Source: Polynucleobacter sp. MWH-CaK5
Lineage (GTDB): Bacteria; Pseudomonadota; Gammaproteobacteria; Burkholderiales; Burkholderiaceae
Direction of reading: 5' to 3'
Length of the DNA stretch: 64,000 nucleotides
Assembly (NCBI RefSeq): GCF_018687615.1
Contig: NZ_CP061299.1
Location: forward strand, 1,535,433 to 1,599,432
The position numbers and the translations under genes are program-made. Below, piece by piece: positions 33,592 to 42,057 of this stretch. Each line of letters begins with the position of its first letter. Position 1 is the first letter of the stretch. The notes under the pieces were generated by a model. That model was not told the DNA's origin, did not search any database, and was given only the letters and a program-made list of their open reading frames with translations.

Positions 33592-34191
33592 TTATATTGT
33601 TTTAGGTGCCATCAAAGTACCAATTGCCACCCCGGAACGTATGGTACGACGAATTTCCCAAAAATCACCATATTCTGCAATTTCTTTCAATAATTTTTCG
33701 GGATCGATTTCTTTAGGGTGTTCGATATAAATGGCAGATTCGCTATTTTTCTTGGTTATCCTGACCGCTTGCTTAAGGGCATCAATAAACAAGCCTGCTT
33801 CTAAAAATGGGGGGTCAATGAAGCAAATATCAATTGAATTATCTGGCTGCTTAGAAGCGCTTGCGATGGCATTGCCCTTGATGAACTCCGCAACCCCCAA
33901 AGACCCATCTTTGCTTAAATTTAGATAGTTCTCTTTTAATGCATCGTATGCTTGTTTGGAGGCATCGATCATGGTGACCTTTTGAGCGCCGCGAGACAGG
34001 GCCTCAAAACCCAAAGCACCAGTGCCCGCAAACATATCAAAACAAATCAAATCATCGACGCGCTGCCCCAAACAATTGAATAGGGTTTCTCTGGTTCTAT
34101 CTGCTGTTGGTCTTAATCCTGGTGAGTCAATCACCTTGATGGATCTGCCTCTCCAAGCACCGCCAATGATTCTGACCTTGCCGGGTGTCAT
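33592..34191 (-). CDS. rsmD: 16S rRNA (guanine966-N2)-methyltransferase
   Basis: SAM-dependent enzyme methylating G966 of 16S rRNA. The 199 residues have the N-terminal VRIIGGAWRGRSI (~5-17), RPTADRTRE (~27-35), SAM motif I DMFAGTGALGFEA (~52-64) and catalytic DPPF (~125-128). The start overlaps the stop of the upstream M16 gene by 4 bases (ATGA). Confidence 0.96.
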   Translation of the reverse strand: MTPGKVRIIGGAWRGRSIKVIDSPGLRPTADRTRETLFNCLGQRVDDLICFDMFAGTGALGFEALSRGAQKVTMIDASKQAYDALKENYLNLSKDGSLGVAEFIKGNAIASASKQPDNSIDICFIDPPFLEAGLFIDALKQAVRITKKNSESAIYIEHPKEIDPEKLLKEIAEYGDFWEIRRTIRSGVAIGTLMAPKTI

Positions 34192-35507
34192 GGAGCCCCA
34201 ACCACCACAGTCACCATCTGATTCACATCCAAATTCTTTTTGAATGCAGCAACCACCTGCTCTTTAGTCACTTTGCGCAGTTGATTGGTCCACTGATCAA
34301 GAGTATCTAAAGGCAAATCATTCCAAGCAATACTTGAGACGTTATCCAAAATTTTTCGATTGCTATCAATTCTCAGAGGAAAACCATTCACGAGATTATT
34401 TTTAGCGGCTTGAAGTTCTTCATCAGTTGGTCCATTGGCAATGAAATCACCAATGGTCTTTTTCATCACATCCACTGCTAAATCGGCTTGAGCTTTTTGA
34501 GTTTGCATGCCTGCCACATAAGGACCAATTTGTCTTCCAGGTGCTACATAGCTATAGACGCTATAAGCCAAACCTCTTTTTTCACGAACCTCTTTAACCA
34601 GGCGCGAAACAAATCCACCACCACCCAAAATGTAATTGCCCACCAACATTGGGAAGTAATCTGGATCCTTCCTCGCAATAGCAGGCATGCCCATTGAGAT
34701 ATGCGCCTGTTGCGCCTCATGTGGAATCTTGATAACTAGGTTTGATTCTTTATTTTTATCAAATTTCACAACATCAGGAACTTGTTGCTGCTCTTTCATC
34801 TCTTTAGGTATGGATGACATCAATCGATCAAGCAGCTGATCTAATTCAGCACGTCCAATATCACCCACAACGGTGATCTTGCTTCCTTTTGCGGCATACC
34901 TTGAGGCATAAAAACGCTTAAGGTCCTCAGATTTAATTGCTTGAATTGTTTTAACTGTTGGCGAATCAGCAAAAGGATGCTGGCCATAGATTTGACGATC
35001 AAATTCTTTTGACAATTTTGTCTCAGGCTTTAAGTCAGCCTCTTTAATTGCTGACACTGTGCGCTCTTGTTCTCTCTTGAGAATTTTAGAATCGAACACT
35101 GGGGCCTTCAGCACAGAACTTGCCAAATCAATCGCTGCCACTTTTTTCTTTTCATCACTCAAGGTACGCAAACGCATGCTGGCTCGCTCAGCACTGGCGC
35201 TGAAACTCAAACCTGCCCCAAGATCTGCTAAACGATCAGATACAGACGCCTCAGACATTAAGCGCCCATTGACCATGGAACCCTTGTCGATCAGGCCTGC
35301 TGTCATAGCGGCCAATCCCAACTGATGCTTTGGGTCATTCACTGAACCAGCGTACCAATCAATTTGTAAATCAATCATCGGTATGGTTCTGGCTTCAACC
35401 AAATAAACCAAAGCGCCACTACTGTGCACCCAATGATTGATGACTGCATTTGCTTGAGCCAGCGTTGTGGCAAAACTTAAAACAATGATTGCTAGTAATT
35501 TTTTCAT
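34188..35507 (-). CDS. M16 family peptidase-like protein, catalytically inactive subunit
   Basis: A 439-residue exported protein of the M16 (pitrilysin) family. It has a signal peptide (~1-19). The HxxEH zinc motif is absent: the corresponding segment reads GLAAMTAGLIDKGS (~62-75). The C-terminal half keeps the family's glycine/aromatic loop (GGGGFVSRLVKEVREKRGLAYSV, in part). It lies one base after the active M16 gene, so the two probably form a heterodimer like other beta/alpha M16 pairs. Confidence 0.9.
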   Translation of the reverse strand: MKKLLAIIVLSFATTLAQANAVINHWVHSSGALVYLVEARTIPMIDLQIDWYAGSVNDPKHQLGLAAMTAGLIDKGSMVNGRLMSEASVSDRLADLGAGLSFSASAERASMRLRTLSDEKKKVAAIDLASSVLKAPVFDSKILKREQERTVSAIKEADLKPETKLSKEFDRQIYGQHPFADSPTVKTIQAIKSEDLKRFYASRYAAKGSKITVVGDIGRAELDQLLDRLMSSIPKEMKEQQQVPDVVKFDKNKESNLVIKIPHEAQQAHISMGMPAIARKDPDYFPMLVGNYILGGGGFVSRLVKEVREKRGLAYSVYSYVAPGRQIGPYVAGMQTQKAQADLAVDVMKKTIGDFIANGPTDEELQAAKNNLVNGFPLRIDSNRKILDNVSSIAWNDLPLDTLDQWTNQLRKVTKEQVVAAFKKNLDVNQMVTVVVGAP

Positions 35508-35508
35508 C

Positions 35509-36915
35509 TTAGTGCCTCATTCCTGAAGGCATGGCTTGTGGTCGATCTTTCTTTTGACTCGCCTGCTGATCCAAAGTAGCCACAGTTAATGAATCATCGA
35601 TGAAATATTTCTCAACCACTCGTTGAATATCTTTTGATTGAACTTTTTGAACATTTAGCACCATGTCGTCTAAATACTTCCATGAAATACCGTTCATCTC
35701 GGCCATTGCAATTTCCATGGCCTGCGCAAAGATTGAGTCTCTCTTATAAATTTGAGAGGACACCAACTGTGATTTAACACGATCTAACTCAGTATCACTC
35801 ACGCCCTTGGTTTTAATATCTGCCAGTATTTTTCTGATGTTTTCTTCGATGGCAGTCAAACTTTTTCCTTTAGCAAGACTTGCTGAAATTGAAAATAATT
35901 GCGGCCCCCTTCCAGACATCCCGTATGAAGCATCGACACTATCAGCCAAGCGTTGATCTCTCACCATTTGTCGATTCAATCTAGAGTTTGCGTGACCATC
36001 CAAAATTGCAGACAGCACACTCAAAGCATAAGGATCCATGGCATTCAAATCACTTGGTTCAATTTTTGGCACTTTCCATGCAAAGGTAATTTCTGGATTT
36101 TCTGCGGGAGCCTTCACAATAATTCTTCTGATTCCAATTTGAGGAATCTCAAGCTGAGGCTTTCTTTCCTTGATTTTTTTCGCCGGAATTGGTCCATAGT
36201 ATTTTTCTGCTAAGGCTTTGACATCCTCTGGCATCACATCGCCACTCACCACCAAGACAGCATTGTTTGGTGCATACCAATCCTGATACCACTCAAGAGC
36301 GTCCTCGTAAGTCATGTTTTTCAAATCATCCATCCAACCAATGATCGGATGACGATAAGAACTATTGGTGAATGCCGCTGCCATCAATTGCTCATAAACA
36401 ATGGCCCTTGACTGATCATCTGTTCTCAAGCGTCGCTCTTCCATCACCACTTGGATTTCTTTTGCAAACTCTTCTTTATCAATTCGCAGGTTCTGCATGC
36501 GATCAGCTTCCAATGCCATCATGGCTGGCAGATGACTTTTTTCAATTTGCTGAAAATAGGCGGTGTAGTCCTTGCTCGTGAACGCATTGTCACGGCCACC
36601 AACGGCTGCTACTTTTTTAGAAAACTCGCCCGGCTTTAAATGTTTGGTGCCCTTGAACATCATGTGCTCTAGCACATGAGCCACGCCTGTTTTGCCATTG
36701 ACCTCATCCATAGATCCTGCGCGATACCAAACCATGTGAGCCACAGTTGGCGCACGATGATCTTCTCGAACAATCACCCTCATTCCATTGGATAGCAAAA
36801 ACTCATGAGTGTTCAGAGCTTTCGGGGAAGCATTTTGTGCATGCCCACCAAATGAAATAATGGCGGCACCAAAAAAAGTTAGCGCTCTAACTGCAAGGGT
36901 TGTTAATATGCTCAT
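35509..36915 (-). CDS. M16 family zinc peptidase, active subunit
   Basis: A 468-residue exported metallopeptidase. A signal peptide (~1-27, after GGHAQ) precedes the peptidase domain. The inverted zinc motif is H80-VLE83-H84 (HVLEHMMFKGT) with a downstream glutamate cluster (EERRLR, ~157) as expected for the third ligand. The C-terminal M16 domain carries the RLNRQMVRDQRLADSV region. It is divergent from ftsY across 21 bases; TACAAT lies nine bases before the ATG. The natural substrate is unknown. Confidence 0.93.
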   Translation of the reverse strand: MSILTTLAVRALTFFGAAIISFGGHAQNASPKALNTHEFLLSNGMRVIVREDHRAPTVAHMVWYRAGSMDEVNGKTGVAHVLEHMMFKGTKHLKPGEFSKKVAAVGGRDNAFTSKDYTAYFQQIEKSHLPAMMALEADRMQNLRIDKEEFAKEIQVVMEERRLRTDDQSRAIVYEQLMAAAFTNSSYRHPIIGWMDDLKNMTYEDALEWYQDWYAPNNAVLVVSGDVMPEDVKALAEKYYGPIPAKKIKERKPQLEIPQIGIRRIIVKAPAENPEITFAWKVPKIEPSDLNAMDPYALSVLSAILDGHANSRLNRQMVRDQRLADSVDASYGMSGRGPQLFSISASLAKGKSLTAIEENIRKILADIKTKGVSDTELDRVKSQLVSSQIYKRDSIFAQAMEIAMAEMNGISWKYLDDMVLNVQKVQSKDIQRVVEKYFIDDSLTVATLDQQASQKKDRPQAMPSGMRH

Positions 36916-36936
36916 AATTAATCAATTGTATCGGTC

Positions 36937-37830
36937 ATGTTCGGATTACGTAAAACCTTATCAAACCTATTTAATCTTCAAAAAGTTGATGAACAATGGT
37001 ACGAATCCCTAGAAGAAGCACTTCTATTGGGAGATGTTGGCATGAGTGCCACTCAAACCCTGATCAGTCAACTTCGCCGTGAAGCAAAAAATCAAAAAGC
37101 TGAATCTGCTGATGATCTAAAGGTCATTCTAGCCACATTGGTCGAAAACCTCTTAAGCAAACTTGAAAGACCCCAAAATCCGCTGGATTTATTACCCGGC
37201 AATTCAGGGCAACCGACTGTATGGCTGATCGTAGGGGTCAATGGGGCTGGTAAAACAACCAGCATTGGCAAAATTTGTCATCACTTTCAACAATCTGGGC
37301 ACAAGGTCTTACTAGGCGCCGGCGACACCTTTAGAGCAGCTGCCAGAGAACAGCTCATTGCTTGGGGTGAGCGAAATCAAGTAGCAGTCATTGCTCAAGA
37401 GAGTGGTGATGCTGCTGCAGTCGCCCACGATGCCGTTAAGGCTGGTCAATCGCGTCAGCAAGACATAGTCATCATTGACACTGCTGGCAGACTATCCACT
37501 CAAGCGCACCTGATGGATGAGCTCAAGAAAGTCAAACGAGTGATCGGCAAGGCACAAGAATCGGCCCCACACGAGACCATTTTGGTGATTGATGGCAACA
37601 CAGGTCAAAATGGCATGGCTCAAGTAAAGGCCTTTCATGAGGCCCTCAATTTATCGGCCATCATTGTCACCAAACTTGATGGAACCGCTAAAGGCGGTAT
37701 TTTGTGTGCGATTGCTTCGGAGTTATCCGAGAACCCTCCAAGTGTTCTGGCCATTGGACTTGGTGAACAAATGTCTGATTTAAAGCCATTCAAGGCCTCA
37801 GAATTTGCTAAATCCTTGATTCCAAAATAA
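36937..37830 (+). CDS. ftsY: Signal recognition particle receptor FtsY
   Basis: SRP receptor GTPase that delivers nascent membrane proteins. The 297 residues are a short form, lacking the long acidic A domain of enterics. The NG domain is complete: G1 GVNGAGKTT (~99-107), GDTFRAAAREQL, G3 DTAGRLS (~182-188) and G4 TKLDGTAKGG (~248-257). It is adjacent to rpoH in the same direction, as in E. coli. Confidence 0.96.
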   Translation: MFGLRKTLSNLFNLQKVDEQWYESLEEALLLGDVGMSATQTLISQLRREAKNQKAESADDLKVILATLVENLLSKLERPQNPLDLLPGNSGQPTVWLIVGVNGAGKTTSIGKICHHFQQSGHKVLLGAGDTFRAAAREQLIAWGERNQVAVIAQESGDAAAVAHDAVKAGQSRQQDIVIIDTAGRLSTQAHLMDELKKVKRVIGKAQESAPHETILVIDGNTGQNGMAQVKAFHEALNLSAIIVTKLDGTAKGGILCAIASELSENPPSVLAIGLGEQMSDLKPFKASEFAKSLIPK

Positions 37831-37844
37831 TTTATTCCTATATA
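37816..37844 (+). promoter_or_regulatory. Putative sigma-70 promoter of rpoH
   Basis: TTGATT, seventeen bases, TATATA. The start site would fall near 37851-37852, just before the CIRCE operator. A second -10-like TTATAC at 37855-37860 would start inside the operator. Confidence 0.45.
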
Positions 37845-37865
37845 AATCATATGGTTATACATTAA

Positions 37866-37892
37866 TTAGCACTCTAATATCAGGAGTGCTAA
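37866..37892. promoter_or_regulatory. CIRCE operator (HrcA-binding site) upstream of rpoH
   Basis: TTAGCACTC, nine bases, GAGTGCTAA: an exact match to the CIRCE consensus on both arms and in spacing. HrcA binds this element in DNA and the inverted repeat is also transcribed in known cases. It ends nine bases before the first rpoH ATG, so HrcA should repress rpoH when folded. Confidence 0.92.
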
Positions 37893-37901
37893 TATAGAGG
37901 T

Positions 37902-38762
37902 ATGACAAATATGAATGCCATGATTCCAATGCAATTGAATGTCGGCAGTGTTGATGCCTACATTTCAAGCGTTAATCGTCTGCCGATGCTCAGCGCAGCG
38001 GACGAGATTCGCCTTGCTCGTGAATACAGGGATCATGAAAACCTAGACGCAGCCAAAACCTTGGTGATGTCACACCTTCGTTTGGTGGTGTCTATTGCTC
38101 GCCAATACCTTGGCTATGGCATCCCTCACGCGGACTTGATCCAAGAAGGCAATATTGGTCTTATGAAAGCAGTGAAACGCTACGACCCTGAACAAGGCAC
38201 TCGCTTGGTGACTTATTCGATTCATTGGATCAAAGCAGAAATTCATGAATACATTCTTCGCAACTGGAGAATGGTCAAAATTGCTACAACCAAAGCTCAC
38301 CGCAAATTATTTTTTAATTTGCGCAGCAACAAACCAACGTTAAACGCACTTTCCCCTTCTGAAATTGATCATCTTGCAAAAGCATTGGATGTTCGCCAAG
38401 AAGATGTACGAGAGATGGAGAAACGATTGAGCGGTGGTGATGTGGCTATTGAGGCAGACTCATCAGATGATGACGCCTATGCTCCAATCAACTGGTTATC
38501 AGACACCCGCTACGAACCAACCGAAGTATTGGCTCGTGAAGAAACACGTCAAATACAAGGTCCAGGTATTGAAAAGGCCTTGGCAAGTCTAGATGAGCGC
38601 AGTCGCAAGATTGTGGCATCGCGCTGGTTAGATGTAACAGACGACGGCACAGGTGGAAGCACCTTGCATGATCTTGCTGCAGAATTCAATATTTCTGCAG
38701 AACGCGTGCGTCAAATCGAAGCAGCTGCGTTAAAAAAAATGAAGTTAGCATTAACTGCTTAA
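37902..38762 (+). CDS. rpoH: Heat-shock sigma factor sigma-32
   Basis: Directs transcription of chaperone and protease genes. The 286 residues show region 2 (NLVVSIARQYLG-like block, GLMKAVKRYDPEQGTRLVTYS ~85-105 in part), the RpoH box (QEDVREMEKRLSGGDVA, ~165) and region 4 helix-turn-helix (LHDLAAEFNISAERVRQIE). ATG 37902 is only one base from the GAGG at 37897-37900, so ATG 37911 (10-base spacing) or 37920 may be the true start. A CIRCE operator lies immediately upstream. Confidence 0.96.
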   Translation: MTNMNAMIPMQLNVGSVDAYISSVNRLPMLSAADEIRLAREYRDHENLDAAKTLVMSHLRLVVSIARQYLGYGIPHADLIQEGNIGLMKAVKRYDPEQGTRLVTYSIHWIKAEIHEYILRNWRMVKIATTKAHRKLFFNLRSNKPTLNALSPSEIDHLAKALDVRQEDVREMEKRLSGGDVAIEADSSDDDAYAPINWLSDTRYEPTEVLAREETRQIQGPGIEKALASLDERSRKIVASRWLDVTDDGTGGSTLHDLAAEFNISAERVRQIEAAALKKMKLALTA

Positions 38763-38799
38763 CCTCATTTTTAACTCAACCGCTTCATTCAAAAATAAT

Positions 38800-39408
38800 T
38801 CAAAGTAACTTTTTCAAATCTTCTGCAATGGGCTTAGGTCCCTGCTGATGCTTCAAAAATAATCTTAGCTGACCCTTTGTGTCAAACACATAACTACCCG
38901 CTGTGTGATCGATGGTGTAGCTTGTAGGGCTCTTTCCTGGCACCTTGCTATAAAAGACTTTGAAGTCTTTGGTGATCTTCTCTAACTCTTCTGCTGATTG
39001 CGGTCTTAAGCCCAAAAAGCGCTTATCAAAAGATGGCACATACTGAGATAAAAGTTCCTGGGTATCACGCTCTGGATCAACAGTGACAAACATTACCTGC
39101 ACACGACTAGCATCCTTACCTAACAACTCCATCACGCCTTGCATTTCAGTCATAGTTGTTGGGCAAACGTCTGGGCACTGCGTGTAACCATAGAACATCA
39201 CCACCAATTGTCCTTTGAACTCTGATAACTCTCTTCTCTTGCCGTTATGGTCAGTCAAAGAAAAATCTTTACCGAATGCCTTGCTACCCGTGATGTCCAC
39301 ATTATTAAATTTAATGTTTTGATTGGAGCAGGCCATGACACCAAAGACAGTCAAGAGAGCCAGTAAAGCGCGCGCAAAAAAGCGCTGGTTAAGTATTTGA
39401 AATGTCAT
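38800..39408 (-). CDS. SCO1/SenC copper-delivery lipoprotein for cytochrome oxidase
   Basis: Delivers copper to the CuA site of cytochrome oxidase subunit II. The 202 residues begin with a signal ending in a lipobox (VMAC, C27). The thioredoxin fold carries the copper pair C78-PDV-C82 and the third ligand histidine in YTIDHTAGS (~166). The start overlaps the ctaB stop by four bases; it is the last gene of surf1-(SCO-like)-ctaA-ctaB-sco1. Confidence 0.95.
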   Translation of the reverse strand: MTFQILNQRFFARALLALLTVFGVMACSNQNIKFNNVDITGSKAFGKDFSLTDHNGKRRELSEFKGQLVVMFYGYTQCPDVCPTTMTEMQGVMELLGKDASRVQVMFVTVDPERDTQELLSQYVPSFDKRFLGLRPQSAEELEKITKDFKVFYSKVPGKSPTSYTIDHTAGSYVFDTKGQLRLFLKHQQGPKPIAEDLKKLL

Positions 39409-40286
39409 AGGTAGTGATCGATTAAAAGGGCCGCAAATAATAATGAAAGATAAATGATTGAAAATCTAAACGTACGTTTAGCGAGATCGTCTGAGTAATT
39501 TCTATAAAGTGCAATGGCATAAGCCAAGAACATACCACCCAGCACCAAAGCGGATGCCAAATAAAAATAACCGCTCATCTTATAAATAAATGGCAGGATT
39601 GTGGCTGCGATCAGAACCAATGTGTAGAGCAAGATGTGCAACAGTGTGAATCTTTCGCCATGCGTGACTGGCAACATGGGTAAGCCAGATTGCTTGTAAT
39701 CTTCACGACGGTACAAAGCCAAGGCCCAGAAATGTGGTGGCGTCCAAGTAAAGATGATCAAGACCAACAACCAAGCTTCAGCAGGTAAATCATTGGCCAC
39801 AGCCGCCCATCCTAAAGCTGGTGGCATAGCCCCAGACAAACCACCAATCACAATATTCTGTGGCGTTGCAGGCTTGAGCAACAAAGTGTAAATAATTGCA
39901 TAGCCAACAAAAGTGATGAGTGTTGCCCACATGGTCAATGGATTAGCAAAATTCCATAACAAGACCATGCCCGCCACACCGATCACCAATGCAAACACAA
40001 TGATTTGTTTTTGACCAATCTCGCCAGTGGCTGAAGGTCGCCAAGCAGTTCTTCGCATCTTGGCATCAAGCTTTTGCTCAACCAAACAATTCACAGCAAA
40101 GGCTGCGCCAGCCAATAACCAAATACCAATAGAGCCGCCGATCAATACAGACCAAGGGACCATTCCAGGGGTTGCTAAAAACATACCGATGATGGCGCAA
40201 AAAACAGCGAGCTGTGTCACCCTGGGCTTGGTCAAAGCCCAGTACTGTTGCCACTTTTTCATTGGCGCTAAATTAGCTTGAGTCAT
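39405..40286 (-). CDS. ctaB: Protoheme IX farnesyltransferase (heme O synthase)
   Basis: Inner-membrane UbiA-family prenyltransferase making heme O for cytochrome oxidase. The 293 residues have about nine hydrophobic helices, the first Asp-rich loop NCLVEQKLDAKMRRTAWRP (~64-82) and the second loop with RREDYKQSGLPMLPV (~192-206). Overlaps of four bases with both ctaA and sco1 indicate a tightly coupled operon. Confidence 0.96.
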   Translation of the reverse strand: MTQANLAPMKKWQQYWALTKPRVTQLAVFCAIIGMFLATPGMVPWSVLIGGSIGIWLLAGAAFAVNCLVEQKLDAKMRRTAWRPSATGEIGQKQIIVFALVIGVAGMVLLWNFANPLTMWATLITFVGYAIIYTLLLKPATPQNIVIGGLSGAMPPALGWAAVANDLPAEAWLLVLIIFTWTPPHFWALALYRREDYKQSGLPMLPVTHGERFTLLHILLYTLVLIAATILPFIYKMSGYFYLASALVLGGMFLAYAIALYRNYSDDLAKRTFRFSIIYLSLLFAALLIDHYL

Positions 40287-41392
40287 GAAGAAAGCCTTTC
40301 ATGATCAATGTTAACAACTCTGATCATCACAAATACCATCGCCGCAGCACCTCCTGTATGCAGCACAGCTGCAAGCAATGGCCAGTCCAAAATAATATTG
40401 CTCATGCCAGTGATCACTTGCAAGAGACCTAGGCCAAATAATGAGGTTGCCCAAAACTTCATAGATGATGTCGAATTGGTTTTTGAAATTAGCCACAACT
40501 TGGCAGCCAAGTAAAAAACTGCCAGGACTGCAAAAATTGCGCCGACTCGATGAGTCCAATGAATGGCTCTTAAGGCTTCAATGCTTAAGTGATCTCCATC
40601 GGCTGCCTTACCAAGCTCACGCCAGAAGGTAAATCCTTCAGAGAAATTCATCTCAGGATACCAAGCCCCATGACACAGTGGAAAATCATCACAGGCTAAA
40701 ACTGCATAATTGGTACTCACCCAGCCGCCCAAGAAAATCTGCAGAATCAAAATGGCTAAAACAATCCAGGCAATTTTCTTAAATGGCACATCAGTTTTAA
40801 CGGCTCTCAAATCCCCATGCGAATCCAAACGCGCACTCAAGCTTGATAAATAAGTCAGCGCAGCCAATAAAGTTAATCCCAGCATCAAATGAATCGTGAC
40901 AATCACTGGTTGTAACTTGAGCGTCACAGTCCATGCACCAAATGCACCTTGAACACACACCAAGATCAAAATACCGATCGATGTACTGCTGATTTTTGCA
41001 CCAATGGCCTGCTTCTTCATCCAGGACCAAACAACCATGATGATGATTAAAAATCCAACACCCATGGCAAAGTAACGATGCAGCATTTCTATCCATGCCT
41101 TACTCAAAGTCACCGGGCCTGTTGGCATCATGCTTTCAGCCTCACGTATTTGAGATAGAGCAGCAATTGGATTTGATACGCCATAACAACCAGGCCAATC
41201 AGGACAACCCAATCCTGAATCGGTTAATCGTGTGAAGGCGCCAAACAAAATCAAATCAAAGGTGAAAAATACAGTCAACAAAACCAAGCGATGGAAACTA
41301 AATTTCTTGAATTTCCACCACATGATCAACAACAAAACTGCGCCAATAGCGGCACCGATCAACAACAACTGAATCCAGGCGATGAAGCTCAT
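40283..41392 (-). CDS. ctaA: Heme A synthase (COX15/CtaA)
   Basis: Oxidises heme O to heme A in the inner membrane. The 369 residues have eight predicted helices. Two extracytoplasmic cysteine pairs are visible (GLGCPDWPGCYG ~61-72 and LACDDFPLCHG ~231-241), along with the conserved histidines in EMLHRYFA and IHWTHRVGA. Its start touches the stop of the SCO-like gene by one base. Confidence 0.96.
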   Translation of the reverse strand: MSFIAWIQLLLIGAAIGAVLLLIMWWKFKKFSFHRLVLLTVFFTFDLILFGAFTRLTDSGLGCPDWPGCYGVSNPIAALSQIREAESMMPTGPVTLSKAWIEMLHRYFAMGVGFLIIIMVVWSWMKKQAIGAKISSTSIGILILVCVQGAFGAWTVTLKLQPVIVTIHLMLGLTLLAALTYLSSLSARLDSHGDLRAVKTDVPFKKIAWIVLAILILQIFLGGWVSTNYAVLACDDFPLCHGAWYPEMNFSEGFTFWRELGKAADGDHLSIEALRAIHWTHRVGAIFAVLAVFYLAAKLWLISKTNSTSSMKFWATSLFGLGLLQVITGMSNIILDWPLLAAVLHTGGAAAMVFVMIRVVNIDHERLSS

Positions 41393-42057
41393 TATTGTGT
41401 GGCCTTACCGGTAGCATTCCACTTCAACAACTTTTCCAAATCCTTGGATGTCTTTTTAAAGTCAGGAACTTCTTTATCAGTCGCAAATCGCATCATTCTG
41501 TCAGCACGTGGATCTAATAAATGAATCGCTGATTTTTTTCCATCAAGCTCAAGCCATTTTTCAACTTCATTCTTTTTAGCTGGATCTTTTGGCATTCTCA
41601 CAAAAGTAAATCCTGCCACCTCATGGTCATAGGCCTTAGCAATCTCAGGATCAATATCACCCTGATCGGTCACCAACCAAACCAACTGCACCCTCTGACT
41701 CTCTCGGCCCATAGCAATACGAACCTGACGCATCAAATAAAGCAATTGAACGCACTGATCATTACCAACTTTGCACTCAGCAGCTGGACGAGCGATCAAC
41801 ATGGTCCACTTACCTTGTAATGGCGCCTCAATTGAATCTATCGGTGCAGCTTGAACTGGATAAACAAGTTCTCCAATTTTTGTATTACCGCCTGTTGGCT
41901 TGATCACATAAAAAGTGAAGTAAGAAACCAATACTGGAGCTGCGCACACCAAAAATAACAAGATCATCTGAATACGTCCACGCTTGGTGGCCGCATCAAT
42001 TCTTTGCCCTTCCGAAGCTGGAATCAGTGGATTTAAATCACTGTCTTTATTCATCAA
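41392..42057 (-). CDS. SCO-like thioredoxin-fold membrane protein of the oxidase assembly operon
   Basis: A 221-residue protein conserved at this position in Burkholderiales and usually called hypothetical. One transmembrane helix (~31-50) anchors a periplasmic domain. Its layout parallels the SCO protein: a strand, a C95-X6-C102 pair, a helix (QLLYLMRQVRIAMG), the strand VQLVWLVTD, and IHLLDPRADRMMRF near 175 where SCO has its histidine-bearing hairpin. I infer a divergent SCO-like thioredoxin fold, possibly a thiol-redox or copper factor for the oxidase. It overlaps surf1 by 11 bases and ctaA by one. Confidence 0.75.
   Translation of the reverse strand: MMNKDSDLNPLIPASEGQRIDAATKRGRIQMILLFLVCAAPVLVSYFTFYVIKPTGGNTKIGELVYPVQAAPIDSIEAPLQGKWTMLIARPAAECKVGNDQCVQLLYLMRQVRIAMGRESQRVQLVWLVTDQGDIDPEIAKAYDHEVAGFTFVRMPKDPAKKNEVEKWLELDGKKSAIHLLDPRADRMMRFATDKEVPDFKKTSKDLEKLLKWNATGKATQ

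Noticed and set aside
34188..35507. Inactive M16 gene as a pseudogene
   Set aside because: The frame is full length with signal peptide and conserved C-terminal half; loss of HxxEH is normal for partner subunits.
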